A DNA stretch of 64,000 nucleotides. Origin: Candidatus Sodalis endolongispinus (lineage in GTDB: Bacteria; Pseudomonadota; Gammaproteobacteria; Enterobacterales; Enterobacteriaceae). Under the pieces are notes generated by a model. That model saw only the letters and a list, made by a program, of their open reading frames with translations, was not told the origin of the DNA and searched no databases. Below are positions 9,111-18,338 of this stretch, piece by piece. The translations under genes were made by a program, and so were the position numbers. Each line of letters starts with the position of its first letter. Within the stretch, counting starts at the first letter, position 1. The stretch lies in contig NZ_JAFJYC010000001.1 of NCBI RefSeq assembly GCF_018777395.1, positions 496,001 through 560,000 of the forward strand, read 5' to 3'.

Positions 9111-10019
9111 ATGCCAACTGATATTAGAAAGATGGATCTTAATTTGCTGAAAACGCTGGACGTGCTGCTGGACGAACGCAACGTGACCCGCGCCGCGCAG
9201 CGGCTGGCCCTGACGCAACCTGCGGTCAGCGGTATGCTGACGCGATTGCGTGACAGTTTTGACGACCCGCTGTTTGTTCGTACCCAGCGAGGCATCGTTC
9301 CCACGCTGCGTGCGCAGGCGCTGGCGGCGCCCGTAAAGCAATTGCTCGGCGAGGTGGAAGCTATGCTCAAGCCGCCGACATTTCAGCCCGCCACAGCCTG
9401 CGCGACATTAACCTTCGCCGCAACCGATTATGCCCTGCGCGCGGTGGTGGTGCCGCTTTTGACGATGCTTAGACAACAGGCGCCCGGCATCAGGGTAGCG
9501 GTGGTGGCGGTAGACCACGCCCGGCTACAGACGCAATTTGAGCAAGGCGATATCGACATTGCGTTATTAACGCCGGAGTCGACGCCGCCGGACCTGCACT
9601 CTCATGTGTTGTTTCTGGAAAGCTATGTCTGTGTCATGCGCGCCGATCACCCCGACGCCATTAGCGGCAGTCTGTCACTCGACCGCTTCTGCGCGCTCGA
9701 TCATGCGCTGGTGTCTTATTCCGACGGCGGTTTTACGGGCGCAACCGACAGAGCACTGGCTAACCTGGGGCTGACGCGGCGCGTGACGTTAGCCGTGAAC
9801 AGTTTCCTGGTACTACCTGATATTCTTCGCTCAAACGATCTTATCGCTATCGTCCCGCGGCGGCTGGCGCAGCATACCGAAGGGCTGGTCACCCTGGCGC
9901 CGCCGCTGTCGATCCCGGGTTTTAGCAAAACCGCGGTCTGGCATGAACGGACCCACCGCGATCCTGCCCAGCGCTGGGTGCGGGAAACGCTTTTCACCCT
10001 GAGTCAAGCGCCCGACTAA
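9111..10019 (+). CDS. LysR-type transcriptional regulator
   Basis: The 302-residue product has the N-terminal winged helix-turn-helix at about residues 8-65 (LNLLKTLDVLLDERNVTRAA, then LTQPAVSGMLTRLRDSFDDP) and a periplasmic-binding-like effector domain from about residue 90. The phrase DDPLFVRTQRG is typical of the NodD/NahR-like branch. The gene is divergent from the SRPBCC gene, the usual arrangement for a LysR regulator and its target. The effector is unknown. No lesion is visible. Confidence 0.88.
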   Translation: MPTDIRKMDLNLLKTLDVLLDERNVTRAAQRLALTQPAVSGMLTRLRDSFDDPLFVRTQRGIVPTLRAQALAAPVKQLLGEVEAMLKPPTFQPATACATLTFAATDYALRAVVVPLLTMLRQQAPGIRVAVVAVDHARLQTQFEQGDIDIALLTPESTPPDLHSHVLFLESYVCVMRADHPDAISGSLSLDRFCALDHALVSYSDGGFTGATDRALANLGLTRRVTLAVNSFLVLPDILRSNDLIAIVPRRLAQHTEGLVTLAPPLSIPGFSKTAVWHERTHRDPAQRWVRETLFTLSQAPD

Positions 10020-10387
10020 CGCCGGCGGACGGCGCATGTCTGGACGTCATCGCTGGCCGAACGGGTCGGGTCGTCGCGATGGCAATGTTGGTGGTGGTTG
10101 GTGTAGAGGTTGAGGTTGGTGTAGAGGTTGAGAGTTGAGAATGAAGTGAAGCGTCATGTCATAAATGAAATCGGGCATTTTCTTTTCTGTAAGCACACAG
10201 CTCGGCATATTCCACGGCAGCATGACGGAAAGGTTACAAACTCGGTATGAATGAAAAAGGAAATAGTCTTATCTCCGCCGTTCTATAGGAAACTTAATAT
10301 TTTTCATTGCAGGCTATGGATTAAGATAATAAAGAGCTACACTTGCCCAATCTTGACACCACGACCATGATACCTTCAGGAGTTATT
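10020..10387. other. Spacer before gmd with a short 18-bp direct repeat
   Basis: GGTTGGTGTAGAGGTTGA occurs at 10096 and 10114 in a G/T-rich patch. Base composition then turns AT-rich toward gmd. I see no gene and no convincing JUMPstart element upstream of the polysaccharide genes. Confidence 0.5.
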
Positions 10388-11491
10388 TTGAAAGATAAAG
10401 TCGACCTTATTACTGGTATTACTGGCCAAGATGGTTCATATCTTGCCGAATTCCTATTGAACAAAGGGTACGATGTCCATGGCATAAAACGACGATGCTC
10501 GCAGTTTAACACGCAGCGGATTGAACATATTTTCCAAGCATCTCATGACAATAACGCCATACTTAAATTGCATCATGGTGATCTTTCTGATACCTCAAAT
10601 TTAACCCGCATATTAGCGGAAGTCCAACCGGACGAAGTTTATAATTTGGGTGCGCAATCACACGTCGCAGTCAGCTTTGATTCTCCCGAATATACCGCTG
10701 ACGTCGATGCCATCGGCGCGTTACGCTTATTAGAGGCCATTCGTTTTCTTGGGCTTACCGAGAAAACCCGGTACTATCAAGCATCCACGTCAGAACTTTT
10801 CGGTCTGGTGTGCGAACCACGACAGAAAGAAACGACGCCGTTCTATCCCCGCAGTCCCTATGCCGTGGCCAAAATGTACGCCTACTGGATTACGGTGAAT
10901 TACCGGGAAGCCTACGGAATCTATGCCTGCAACGGTATTTTATTCAATCATGAATCACCGCGCCGTGGCGAAACGTTCGTCACCCGCAAAATCACCCGCG
11001 GTTTGGCGAGTATCGCTCATGGATTGGAAAAATGTTTGTATATGGGCAATCTTGGCGCCCTGCGCGACTATGTCCGCATGCAATGGATGATGCTGCAACA
11101 GGATAAACCTGAGGATTTTGTTATCGCAACCGGTAACCAGTATAGCGTCCGTGAATTTATTACCATGGCGGCACGGGAATTGGGCATTGAAGTCGTCTTT
11201 GAGGGCCAAGGCATTAATGAGAAAGCCTTTGTCAGCAAAATTACCGGCGGCCTGGCCCCCTCATTACGCGTCGGCGATGTCATTGTCGAGGTGGACGAGC
11301 GTTATTTCCGGCCTACCGAAGTGGATACGCTTTTGGGCGACCCCAGCTACGCGCAGCAGCGGCTCGGTTGGCAACCAGAAATCACCTTGCAGCAATTGAT
11401 TGCGGAAATGGTGGGACACGATCTCCAGGCCACGCGCCAGCAAAGTTTACTCAAATCGCACGGTTACGCCGTTTGCCACAGTATCGAGTAA
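10388..11491 (+). CDS. gmd: GDP-mannose 4,6-dehydratase with a 6-residue internal deletion
   Basis: Makes GDP-4-keto-6-deoxymannose for fucose and related sugars. I place the start at TTG 10388, because AGGAG lies at 10378-10382 and translation gives [20 protein letters not shown], matching the family start. The longer ORF from 10343 lacks such support. The Rossmann motif is GITGQDG, and the catalytic Thr and Tyr/Lys lie in STSELFG and YAVAK. E. coli Gmd has LRDWGHAKDYV after the YLGN segment. Here the sequence is [10 protein letters not shown], a clean loss of WGHAKD. That block is nearly invariant, so activity is doubtful even though the frame is open. First gene of the polysaccharide cluster. 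Confidence 0.9.
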   Translation: MKDKVDLITGITGQDGSYLAEFLLNKGYDVHGIKRRCSQFNTQRIEHIFQASHDNNAILKLHHGDLSDTSNLTRILAEVQPDEVYNLGAQSHVAVSFDSPEYTADVDAIGALRLLEAIRFLGLTEKTRYYQASTSELFGLVCEPRQKETTPFYPRSPYAVAKMYAYWITVNYREAYGIYACNGILFNHESPRRGETFVTRKITRGLASIAHGLEKCLYMGNLGALRDYVRMQWMMLQQDKPEDFVIATGNQYSVREFITMAARELGIEVVFEGQGINEKAFVSKITGGLAPSLRVGDVIVEVDERYFRPTEVDTLLGDPSYAQQRLGWQPEITLQQLIAEMVGHDLQATRQQSLLKSHGYAVCHSIE

Positions 11492-11543
11492 CGTCTGAAA
11501 GCAAGGCATTCCGGCAACATTAAAAAACAATGATTATTATCAC

Positions 11544-12315
11544 ATGCTAACCGATCTGATCATGGCGTTAAAAAAGCCGCAAATCTGGAGCGTACTTTCT
11601 TGGTTTGATATTAAACAACGTTATAAACGCTCTGTGCTGGGGCCGTTTTGGGTAACATTAAGTACCGGTGTCCTGGTGGGGATGTTGAGCGTATTATGGT
11701 CGACGCTGTTCAAATTGGATGTACGCGAATATTTACCTTTTTTTCCATAGTACAGGTTGTCTGGACCTATATTTTGCTACAACTTACGGAATCTTGTAAT
11801 GGTTTCGTTCAATTTGACTATATCATTAAGCAAAGCAGTACCTCTTTCTGTTCGTTGATATTGCGCATTCTCAGCAGAAACGTCATCGTTTTTGCGCACA
11901 ACTTTATCATTATCGCGATAGTTATTACGCTGGTGGGCCCCGGCTGGCATTTTAAGATGTTATGGTTTTTGCCAGGACTACTCATTTTGACTACGTCACT
12001 TTTTTCTGTTCTATCATTCTCGCTATCATATGTACACGTTTTCGTGATGTATTGATGATAATGCAGAACCTATTAATTATTGCTTTCTATTTCACTCCCA
12101 TTATGTGGAAAACCGAGCAAGTTCCCGCAGCGATGCTACATTACATAAATTACAATCCTCTGGTGTATTACTTTAATATCATACGCCCGCCGCTATTAGG
12201 TGTAATGCCCGATCTGCGCTCAATAAGCATCGCGCTCACCATTACAGCCATCCTTTTTTTGCTGGCCATGCTATTACTAAATAGAACCCGGCGTCGCATT
12301 GCCTACTGGTTATAA
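11544..12315 (+). pseudogene. O-antigen ABC-2 type permease (Wzm-like), two frameshifts
   Basis: Wzm exports lipid-linked O-polysaccharide across the inner membrane with Wzt. Three frames make up one protein: SWFDIKQRYKRSVLGPFWVT (11544 onward), then SIVQVVWTYILLQLTESCNG, then CTRFRDVLMIMQNLLIIAF through PIMWKTEQVP to the stop at 12315. The first shift falls at a T7 run near 11740 and fits loss of one T. The second falls near a T6 run at about 12003. The family landmarks RYKRSVLGPFW, CTRFRD and YFTPIMW are all present. The gene lies just before wzt. As read, no functional transporter can be made. Confidence 0.85.
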
Positions 12316-12318
12316 ACA

Positions 12319-13050
12319 ATGCAAGCCATTATCAAAGTGGAAAATATCTCCGTTGAGTTTCCTATCTATACCGCCTCTCAACGCAGCCTAAAGAAATTAT
12401 TGTTCCGACGGGCGGTGGGCGGCAACCTGGCAAAACATCATCAGGCGCTGGCGGTTACAGCGCTGGATAACGTCTCCTTTGAAGTCCATCAGGGTGAGCG
12501 GGTAGCGCTTTTGGGCGGCAATGGCGCAGGTAAAACCGCCCTCTTGCGGGTCCTGGCCGGTGTTTATCACCCCACTGCCCGTCGTGTGTCCATCCACGGC
12601 GAGGTGGTTTCGCTCATCGATATGGCCATGGGAATGGAGAGCGAGGCGACCGGTTATCAAAATATTTACATCCGCGGTTTACTGCTTGGCCTGACCATGA
12701 AACAAATCGCCCGGCAGGTACCTTTCATTATCGAATTCAGTGAACTGGGTGAATTCATCTCTTTACCTGTGCGGACTTATTCCAGCGGCATGCTACTGCG
12801 CCTGGCGTTCGCCATTATTTCCGTCTTACAGCCCAGCGTGTTGTTGATGGATGAATGGCTAACGGTAGGCGACAGTCAATTTCGCGACAAAATGAGCAAG
12901 AAGCTACAGCAGATGGTGGATAGATCGGCGGTGATGATACTGGCCTCACACTCCCGGGAAACCATAAAGGCGTTTTGCAACACTTTCTTTTTAATGCAAA
13001 ACGGATCGCTACGTCAGATAAGCCGCAGGGAAATTGATGATTACATTTAA
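12319..13050 (+). CDS. wzt: O-antigen ABC transporter ATP-binding protein (Wzt-like, short form)
   Basis: Cytoplasmic ATPase partner of the Wzm permease. Walker A is GGNGAGKT, the signature is YSSGM (usual for this subfamily in place of LSGGQ), and Walker B is VLLMDEWL followed by a switch His in ASHSRE. The 243 residues hold only the nucleotide-binding domain. The C-terminal carbohydrate-binding domain found in some Wzt proteins is absent. It starts 4 bp after the permease pseudogene. The frame is intact, but its permease is broken, so it is probably an orphan awaiting decay. Confidence 0.87.
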   Translation: MQAIIKVENISVEFPIYTASQRSLKKLLFRRAVGGNLAKHHQALAVTALDNVSFEVHQGERVALLGGNGAGKTALLRVLAGVYHPTARRVSIHGEVVSLIDMAMGMESEATGYQNIYIRGLLLGLTMKQIARQVPFIIEFSELGEFISLPVRTYSSGMLLRLAFAIISVLQPSVLLMDEWLTVGDSQFRDKMSKKLQQMVDRSAVMILASHSRETIKAFCNTFFLMQNGSLRQISRREIDDYI

Positions 13051-13064
13051 ACAGGGAGTCGACG

Positions 13065-13995
13065 ATGGAACTGGACGCTAACATCATTACCGGCGCCAAT
13101 GGCGTTTTGGGACACGGCCTGCGACGTGCTCTGCAGGCGCAGGGTTATCGCCATCTCCTTTGTCCGACCCGCCAGGAATTAAACGCGCTAGACACGCAAC
13201 AGGTGGACGGTTTCTTTGCTCATCATCGCTCGCACTACGTTTTCCATCTTGCCTCGCTGGTGTTCGGCCTGCAGGGCAACATGGAAAACCAGCTAAACGC
13301 TATCGCGACCAATACGTTGATCAACCAGCATTTGCTTCTCGCCTGTCAGCGATATCCGGTACGCAAAATCTTTTTTTTTTGCCAGTACCGTGGCCGGCTA
13401 TGGCTATCCATACCACGCGTTGCCGTTAACTGAGCCGTACTTCTTTACCGGGGCGCCTCACGCCGGGGAATATGGTTATGGTATGGCAAAACGCCATGCG
13501 CTGGGCTATTTGGAAATCCTGCGCCGGGAATACGATATCGATTACTGCTACGGTATTTTTACTAACCTGTTCGGCCCTAATGACCGCTTCGATATCCACT
13601 GCGGCCATGTAATCCCCTCGTTGATTGAAAAAGCCGCCGCCAGCTGGCGGCGAGAGGATCGCTGCCTCCATGTATGGGGGCGGCCGGAAACCAGCCGCGA
13701 TTTCATGTTCAGCGAAGAGGACGGCGCGGCGGCGTTGCACACTTTTCTGCACGGCAGCGGTATGGTTAATATTGCCAGCGGCTGCGAATCTACCCTGGCG
13801 CAGGTGGTATCGGCAATTAACCTCTGCTATCAATCCCGCCTGAATATCGTCTTGGACGCCGACGCGCCGATAGGTGTCGCCAATCGAAGTGTCGATATCA
13901 GCCGGCTGCGCGCCCTCGGCTTTCACCCCTCGTACAACCTTAATGATGCCATCGCGAAAACCGTCGACTGGCATCGGATAAATATTGTGATTTAG
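13065..13995 (+). pseudogene. NAD-dependent epimerase, GDP-L-fucose synthase-like; T10 frameshift
   Basis: Likely follows Gmd in making a 6-deoxyhexose. The N-part (122 residues) has the nucleotide-binding GANGVLG and VFHLAS. The C-part continues in the next frame as ASTVAGYGYPYHALPLTEPY, with the catalytic YGMAK and NLFGPNDRFD. The break is a T10 run at 13371-13380; nine Ts would give FFFASTVAGYG and restore one protein of about 310 residues. The last codons (V, I, stop) come from the IS inserted at 13988, so a few C-terminal residues are also replaced. Slippage on the T run could restore some full product. Confidence 0.8.
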
Positions 13996-14051
13996 CCCCC
14001 TGAAACACCAGACAGTAGCTGTATCTCCAGATAAGAGATAGGCTTGAATAT

Positions 14052-14438
14052 ATGTCTAACACTAACGCCAATTTTGATATGACCGGGATCCTGTTAGGTC
14101 AAGAAGTCCGTAAACGTAAAACTCCTCAGGAAAAAATGGCCATTATTCAGCAGAGGATGGAGCCCGGCATGAATGTCTCCCATCTCGCACGACTGCACGG
14201 TATCCAGCCCAGCCTGCTGTTTAAGTGGAAAAAGCAATATCAGGAAGGCAGCCTCACTGCCGGGGAGGACGTTGTTCCTGCCTCTGAGCTTGCAGCTGCA
14301 TTGAAGCAGGTCCGGGAGCTCCAGCGCCTTCTGGGTAAGAAGACGATGGAGGTTGAGATCCTAAAAGAAGCCGTGGAGTACGGCCAGTCACGAAAATGGA
14401 TAGCGCACGCGCCCTTGTTGCCAAAGGCCGGGGAATAG
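14052..14438 (+). CDS. IS2-like OrfA, copy 2
   Basis: The 128-residue helix-turn-helix protein matches E. coli IS2 InsC over [29 protein letters not shown] sequence and [20 protein letters not shown]. It overlaps orfB by 43 bp, as in IS3-family elements. E. coli IS2 joins OrfA and OrfB by -1 frameshifting on A6G; here the equivalent site is CGAAAATGG, with only four As, so fusion protein production is doubtful. Confidence 0.88.
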   Translation: MSNTNANFDMTGILLGQEVRKRKTPQEKMAIIQQRMEPGMNVSHLARLHGIQPSLLFKWKKQYQEGSLTAGEDVVPASELAAALKQVRELQRLLGKKTMEVEILKEAVEYGQSRKWIAHAPLLPKAGE

Positions 14439-15277
14439 CACAGGTCAGCCGCGCCATGAGCGGGTCGCGTGCGCCGCTGTCACTGCGGATTAAGCGTTCT
14501 GCCGACTGGCAGGACAGGCGCTGTAACCGGCGTAATGACGAAGCAGACGCTGAAATACTGTCGGACATCCTCGACATCATCAGCGATATGCCCAGCTACG
14601 GCTATCGGCGGGTGTGGGGCATCCTGCGTAAACAACGTCGCGCAGAGGGACTGCCGCCGGTAAATGCGAAACGACTTTACAGGATCATGTGTGAGCATAA
14701 CCTGCTGTTATTACATTGAAAACCAGAGCGGCCGAGGCGTGAGCATAAGGGCAGGATCGCGGTGGCAGAAAGCGATATGCGCTGGTGTTCAGATGGCTTC
14801 GAGTTCGGCTGCGACAACGGTGAAAAACTGCGGGTCACGTTCGCACTGGACTGCTGCGACAGAGAGGCCATAGACTGGGCTGCGAGCACTGTAGGCTACG
14901 ACAGTTCGACCGTGCAGGATGTGATGCTGAGGTCGGTAGAAAAGCGCTTCGGCGACAGGTTACCCGATACAGCGGTGCAGTGGTTGACGGACAACGGTTC
15001 AGCGTATACCGCGCATGAAACGCAGAGGTTCGCCAGAGAACTGGATCTGGAGCCCTGCACAACAGCGGTGAGCAGCCCGCAGAGCAATGGCATGGCCGAA
15101 CGGTTCGTGAAGACGATGAAGGAAGACTATATCGAGTTCATGCCAAAACCGGATGCGAGAACAGCCCTGCGAAACCTTGCAGCAGCGTTCACGCATTACA
15201 ATGAAAACCATCCGCACAGCGCGCTGGGATATCACTCTCCGAGAGAATACCGGCGGCAGCGGGCTTCGTTAACTTAA
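14396..15277 (+). pseudogene. IS2-like OrfB transposase with in-frame TGA, copy 2
   Basis: Starts [16 protein letters not shown] and reads to RIMCEHNLLLLH, then TGA at 14717-14719, and continues in the same frame with [20 protein letters not shown] to the stop at 15277. E. coli IS2 has Arg at the matching place, consistent with CGA to TGA. The DDE catalytic core lies after the stop: [11 protein letters not shown] holds the first Asp, WLTDNGSAY the second, and [19 protein letters not shown] the Glu. Without readthrough or an internal start the product lacks either DNA-binding or catalytic parts. Confidence 0.88.
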
Positions 15278-15314
15278 GATACAAAAGCTGTACGGAGATG
15301 GCGGGGCAAGATCA

Positions 15315-16320
15315 AGCCGCCGATAGTTTCGTAATTGCCGGATTGAGGAAATTCATCAATGTGCAGCACCCGCATGACATCATCAATCGGGGTGCCACCC
15401 TCAATCAGCCAGGAGTTCTCATCGCGGGCGACGATCTGCTCCTCCAGCCCCTGGCCCACTAAATCCCCCATCAGGGTGGTCATCACATCGTTCAGGGTGA
15501 TGATGCCGACGACCAGTGCATATTCGTTTAAAATGACCGCGAAATCCTCGCCGGCGGTTTTGAAACTTTCCAACGCTTCGGAAAGCGTCAGCGTATCCGG
15601 TACGATCAGCGCCGAGCGGATCTGCACGCCGCTGTTGAGCGCCAGGCTTTGATTGCCCAGGACGCGGTTGAGCAAGTCCTTCGAGTCGACATAACCGACG
15701 ATGTGGTCTATGGTGGCGTCGCACACCAGAAATTTAGAATGGGGATGGGTAGCTATTTTCTCTTTAATGCTGTCCTCGGTTTCGCGCAAATCGAAATAAA
15801 TGATATTTTCACGCGAGGTCATCGAGGAAGGCACGGTGCGCGATTCGAGCTCAAAGACGTTTTTGATAAGTTCATGCTCTTGCTTGCGTAACACGCCGGC
15901 CAGCGCGCCGGCCTCGACCACCGCATAAATATCGTCGGAGGTAATGTCGTCTTTGCGCACCATTGGCAGTTTCAACATTTTGAAAATGACGTTGGACAGA
16001 CCGTTGAACAGCCAGACCAGCGGACGGAACACCAGCAGGCAGAAGCGCATTGGGTTGATAATCTTAACGGCATAAATTTCCTGGGAGATCAACGCGATGC
16101 GTTTCGTGGTCAAATCGGCGAACAAAATAAACATGCCGGTCACCAGCGAGAACGAGCAGATAAAGCTCAGTTGCTCCGCCAGCTCGGGGGACATAAAGTG
16201 CGCGAATACCGTGGCGAACCTGCGTAATGCGCGTGGTTTTGGCGAAATTGTGCGCCATCCGTAACTCCTCTTTAAACAAATGCCAGCGAAATACTCGGTC
16301 AAGGGTTGTTTAACCTGCAC
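15315..16320 (-). pseudogene. ytfL: CNNM/CBS-domain membrane protein YtfL, truncated at both ends
   Basis: A UPF0053 (CorC/HlyC-type) inner-membrane protein. From about 16210 leftward the sequence follows E. coli YtfL closely: SPELAEQLSFICSFSLVTGM, RKDDITSDDIYAVVEAGALA, then two CBS domains and QSGNYETIGG. There it meets the IS at 15314, so the C-terminal transporter-associated domain is lost. Upstream of SPELAEQ the expected first membrane segments are absent, and residues such as MQVKQPLTEYFAG are not YtfL. In E. coli ytfL and msrA lie beside tamAB; msrA is missing here. Not expected to be functional. Confidence 0.85.
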
Positions 16321-16595
16321 GCTTTACCGACAATAAAGCGCAATATTACATGATGCTGTGAAGATAAATCGGTTTTTCAGTGAATAATCTCACCGTGAAC
16401 TAGAGAGGGTTGGTCACCTTAGCAATAGGTGAGTAAGCGCCATCTAACGCCAGGCGGCGAGGTGGACACGTACGCGCAAGGCCAGGTCCGGCGGTTTTGC
16501 CAATGGACTGTTGAGTCTGCTAATAATAGCATCAACGCTGATTCGTTGCGGATGGAGAGACTTTGCCAGGAAAGAATTACACAGAGGTCATCAGC

Positions 16596-18338
16596 GTGAA
16601 AACATGGCATGGCCGAAAGTCCTTGCTCTTCTGCGCGCTATTGCTGATGCCGCAGGCCCACAGCGCCAGCGTCCGCCTGCCGGTGGAGGGGCTTAGCGGC
16701 GACCTGCAGCGCAATGTGCGTGCGCGCCTGTCGACCATTGGGACGGACGAGGTGACCGCCGATGCGCGTTTCCAGAGCCGGGTAGATAACGCGGTACGCG
16801 AAGGTCTGCGGGCGCTAGGGTATTATTCGCCCACCATCGATTTCGTTTTCAAGCCGGCGGTGAACGGCGGGCGAGATGTGCTTATTGCCCGCATCACCCC
16901 GGGCAAGCCGGTGAAAATCGCCGGCGTCAATGTCATCTTGCGCGGCGAAGCGCGGCAGGATACTGATTATCGGCAGTGGGTCGCCAACGGCAAACCCGCG
17001 CCGGGCACCGTATTAAACCACGGTGCTTACGACAGGTTTAAAAACGGCTTTTCCAGCCTGGCGTTGCGCAAGGGGTATTTCGACGCCGAATTCCGTAAAA
17101 GCCAATTGGGCGTTGCGCCGGCGCGTTATGAGGCCTACTGGGATATCGACTTTGACAGCGGTCAGCGTTATCGCTTTGGCAAAGTGCGTTTCCACGGCGC
17201 GCAAATTCGCGAAGATTATTTGCAAAACATCGCCAAAGTGCGCGAGGGGGAGCCCTACAGCGCCGAATCGCTGGCGGAGCTTAACCGCCGGTTGGCTGCC
17301 ACCAACTGGTTTAATTCGGTGGTCATTTCGCCGGATTTTGCCAGCGGCATACAGAGTAAAACCTTGCTGCTGGACGCGGTGGTGACGCCGCGCACCCGCA
17401 ACAGCATCGAGACCGGCGTCGGCTACGCGACCGACGTGGGGCCGCGGGTGAAGACCACTTGGAGTAAACCCTGGCTCAATTCCCGCGGGCACAGCTTGCA
17501 GACCAGCCTGAGCCTGTCGGCGCCGGAGCAATCGGCCGATGTCAGCTATAAAATCCCGCTGCTCAAAGACCCCCTGGAGCAATATTATCTCCTGCAGGGC
17601 TGCTTTAAGCGCGAGGATCTTAACGATACTCAGGCGGATTCCACCACGTTAAATGTGGCGCGCTATTGGGATCTGTCCAGCGGCTGGCAGCGGGCCGTCA
17701 ATCTGCGCTGGAGCCTGGATCACTTTACCCAGGCCAACGTCACCGATACCACCATGCTTATTTACCCCGGCGTCAGTATCAACCGCACCCGCCAGCGCGG
17801 CGGCTTGATGCCGACCTGGGGCGATAGCCAGCGCTATTCCGTCGATGTGTCCAATACCCTGTGGGGATCGGATATCGACTTCGTCATTTTGCAGGCGAAA
17901 AACGTCTGGATCCGCACGCTGGCGGAAAAACACCGTTTTGTGGCCCGCGGCAATCTAGGCTGGATTGAAACCAATGATTTTGAACGCGTCCCACCGTCGC
18001 TGCGCTTTTTTGCCGGCGGCGATCGCAGTATCCGCGGCTATAAATACAAATCCCTGTCGCCGCGGGACGATGACGGCAAACTGACCGGCGCCTCTAAATT
18101 GGCGACCGGGTCGCTTGAGTATCAATATAACGTCACCGGCAAATGGTGGGGCGCGGTGTTTGTCGACAGCGGCGAGGCGGTCAATGACATCAGAGAAAGC
18201 AACATCAAAACCGGCGCCGGCGTCGGCGTGCGCTGGCAGTCGCCCGTCGGCCCCATCAAATTGGACATTGCCGCCCCGGTCGCGGATGAACATGAGCACG
18301 GCGTGCAATTTTACATTGGACTGGGGCCGGAATTATGA
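16596..18338 (+). CDS. tamA: Outer-membrane translocation and assembly module protein TamA
   Basis: Omp85-family barrel that with TamB helps place outer-membrane proteins and move lipids to the outer membrane. I choose GTG 16596 (AGAGGT at 16583) over the ORF start 33 bp upstream, because it begins a signal peptide, [18 protein letters not shown], cleaved after HSA. Three POTRA domains follow, then a C-terminal 16-strand barrel with GGDRSIRGY, the strand-lock motif of the family. It is 580 residues, near the E. coli 577. It overlaps tamB by 4 bp. Intact. Confidence 0.94.
   Translation: MKTWHGRKSLLFCALLLMPQAHSASVRLPVEGLSGDLQRNVRARLSTIGTDEVTADARFQSRVDNAVREGLRALGYYSPTIDFVFKPAVNGGRDVLIARITPGKPVKIAGVNVILRGEARQDTDYRQWVANGKPAPGTVLNHGAYDRFKNGFSSLALRKGYFDAEFRKSQLGVAPARYEAYWDIDFDSGQRYRFGKVRFHGAQIREDYLQNIAKVREGEPYSAESLAELNRRLAATNWFNSVVISPDFASGIQSKTLLLDAVVTPRTRNSIETGVGYATDVGPRVKTTWSKPWLNSRGHSLQTSLSLSAPEQSADVSYKIPLLKDPLEQYYLLQGCFKREDLNDTQADSTTLNVARYWDLSSGWQRAVNLRWSLDHFTQANVTDTTMLIYPGVSINRTRQRGGLMPTWGDSQRYSVDVSNTLWGSDIDFVILQAKNVWIRTLAEKHRFVARGNLGWIETNDFERVPPSLRFFAGGDRSIRGYKYKSLSPRDDDGKLTGASKLATGSLEYQYNVTGKWWGAVFVDSGEAVNDIRESNIKTGAGVGVRWQSPVGPIKLDIAAPVADEHEHGVQFYIGLGPEL

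Larger units (their letters stand above)
13988..15314 (+). mobile_element. IS2-like element copy 2, IS3 family
   Basis: 1327 bp, bounded by TGATTTAGCCCC and GGGGCAAGATCA. It has orfA (14052-14438) and orfB (14396-15277, with an in-frame TGA). Compared with the 1336-bp copy it lacks 9 bp in orfA, giving SLTAGEDV where others have [11 protein letters not shown]; copy 1 shares this loss. The flanks do not match: on the left is the fucose-type epimerase, on the right the ytfL remnant. The element therefore probably marks a recombination between IS copies that joined two distant loci. Confidence 0.94.
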
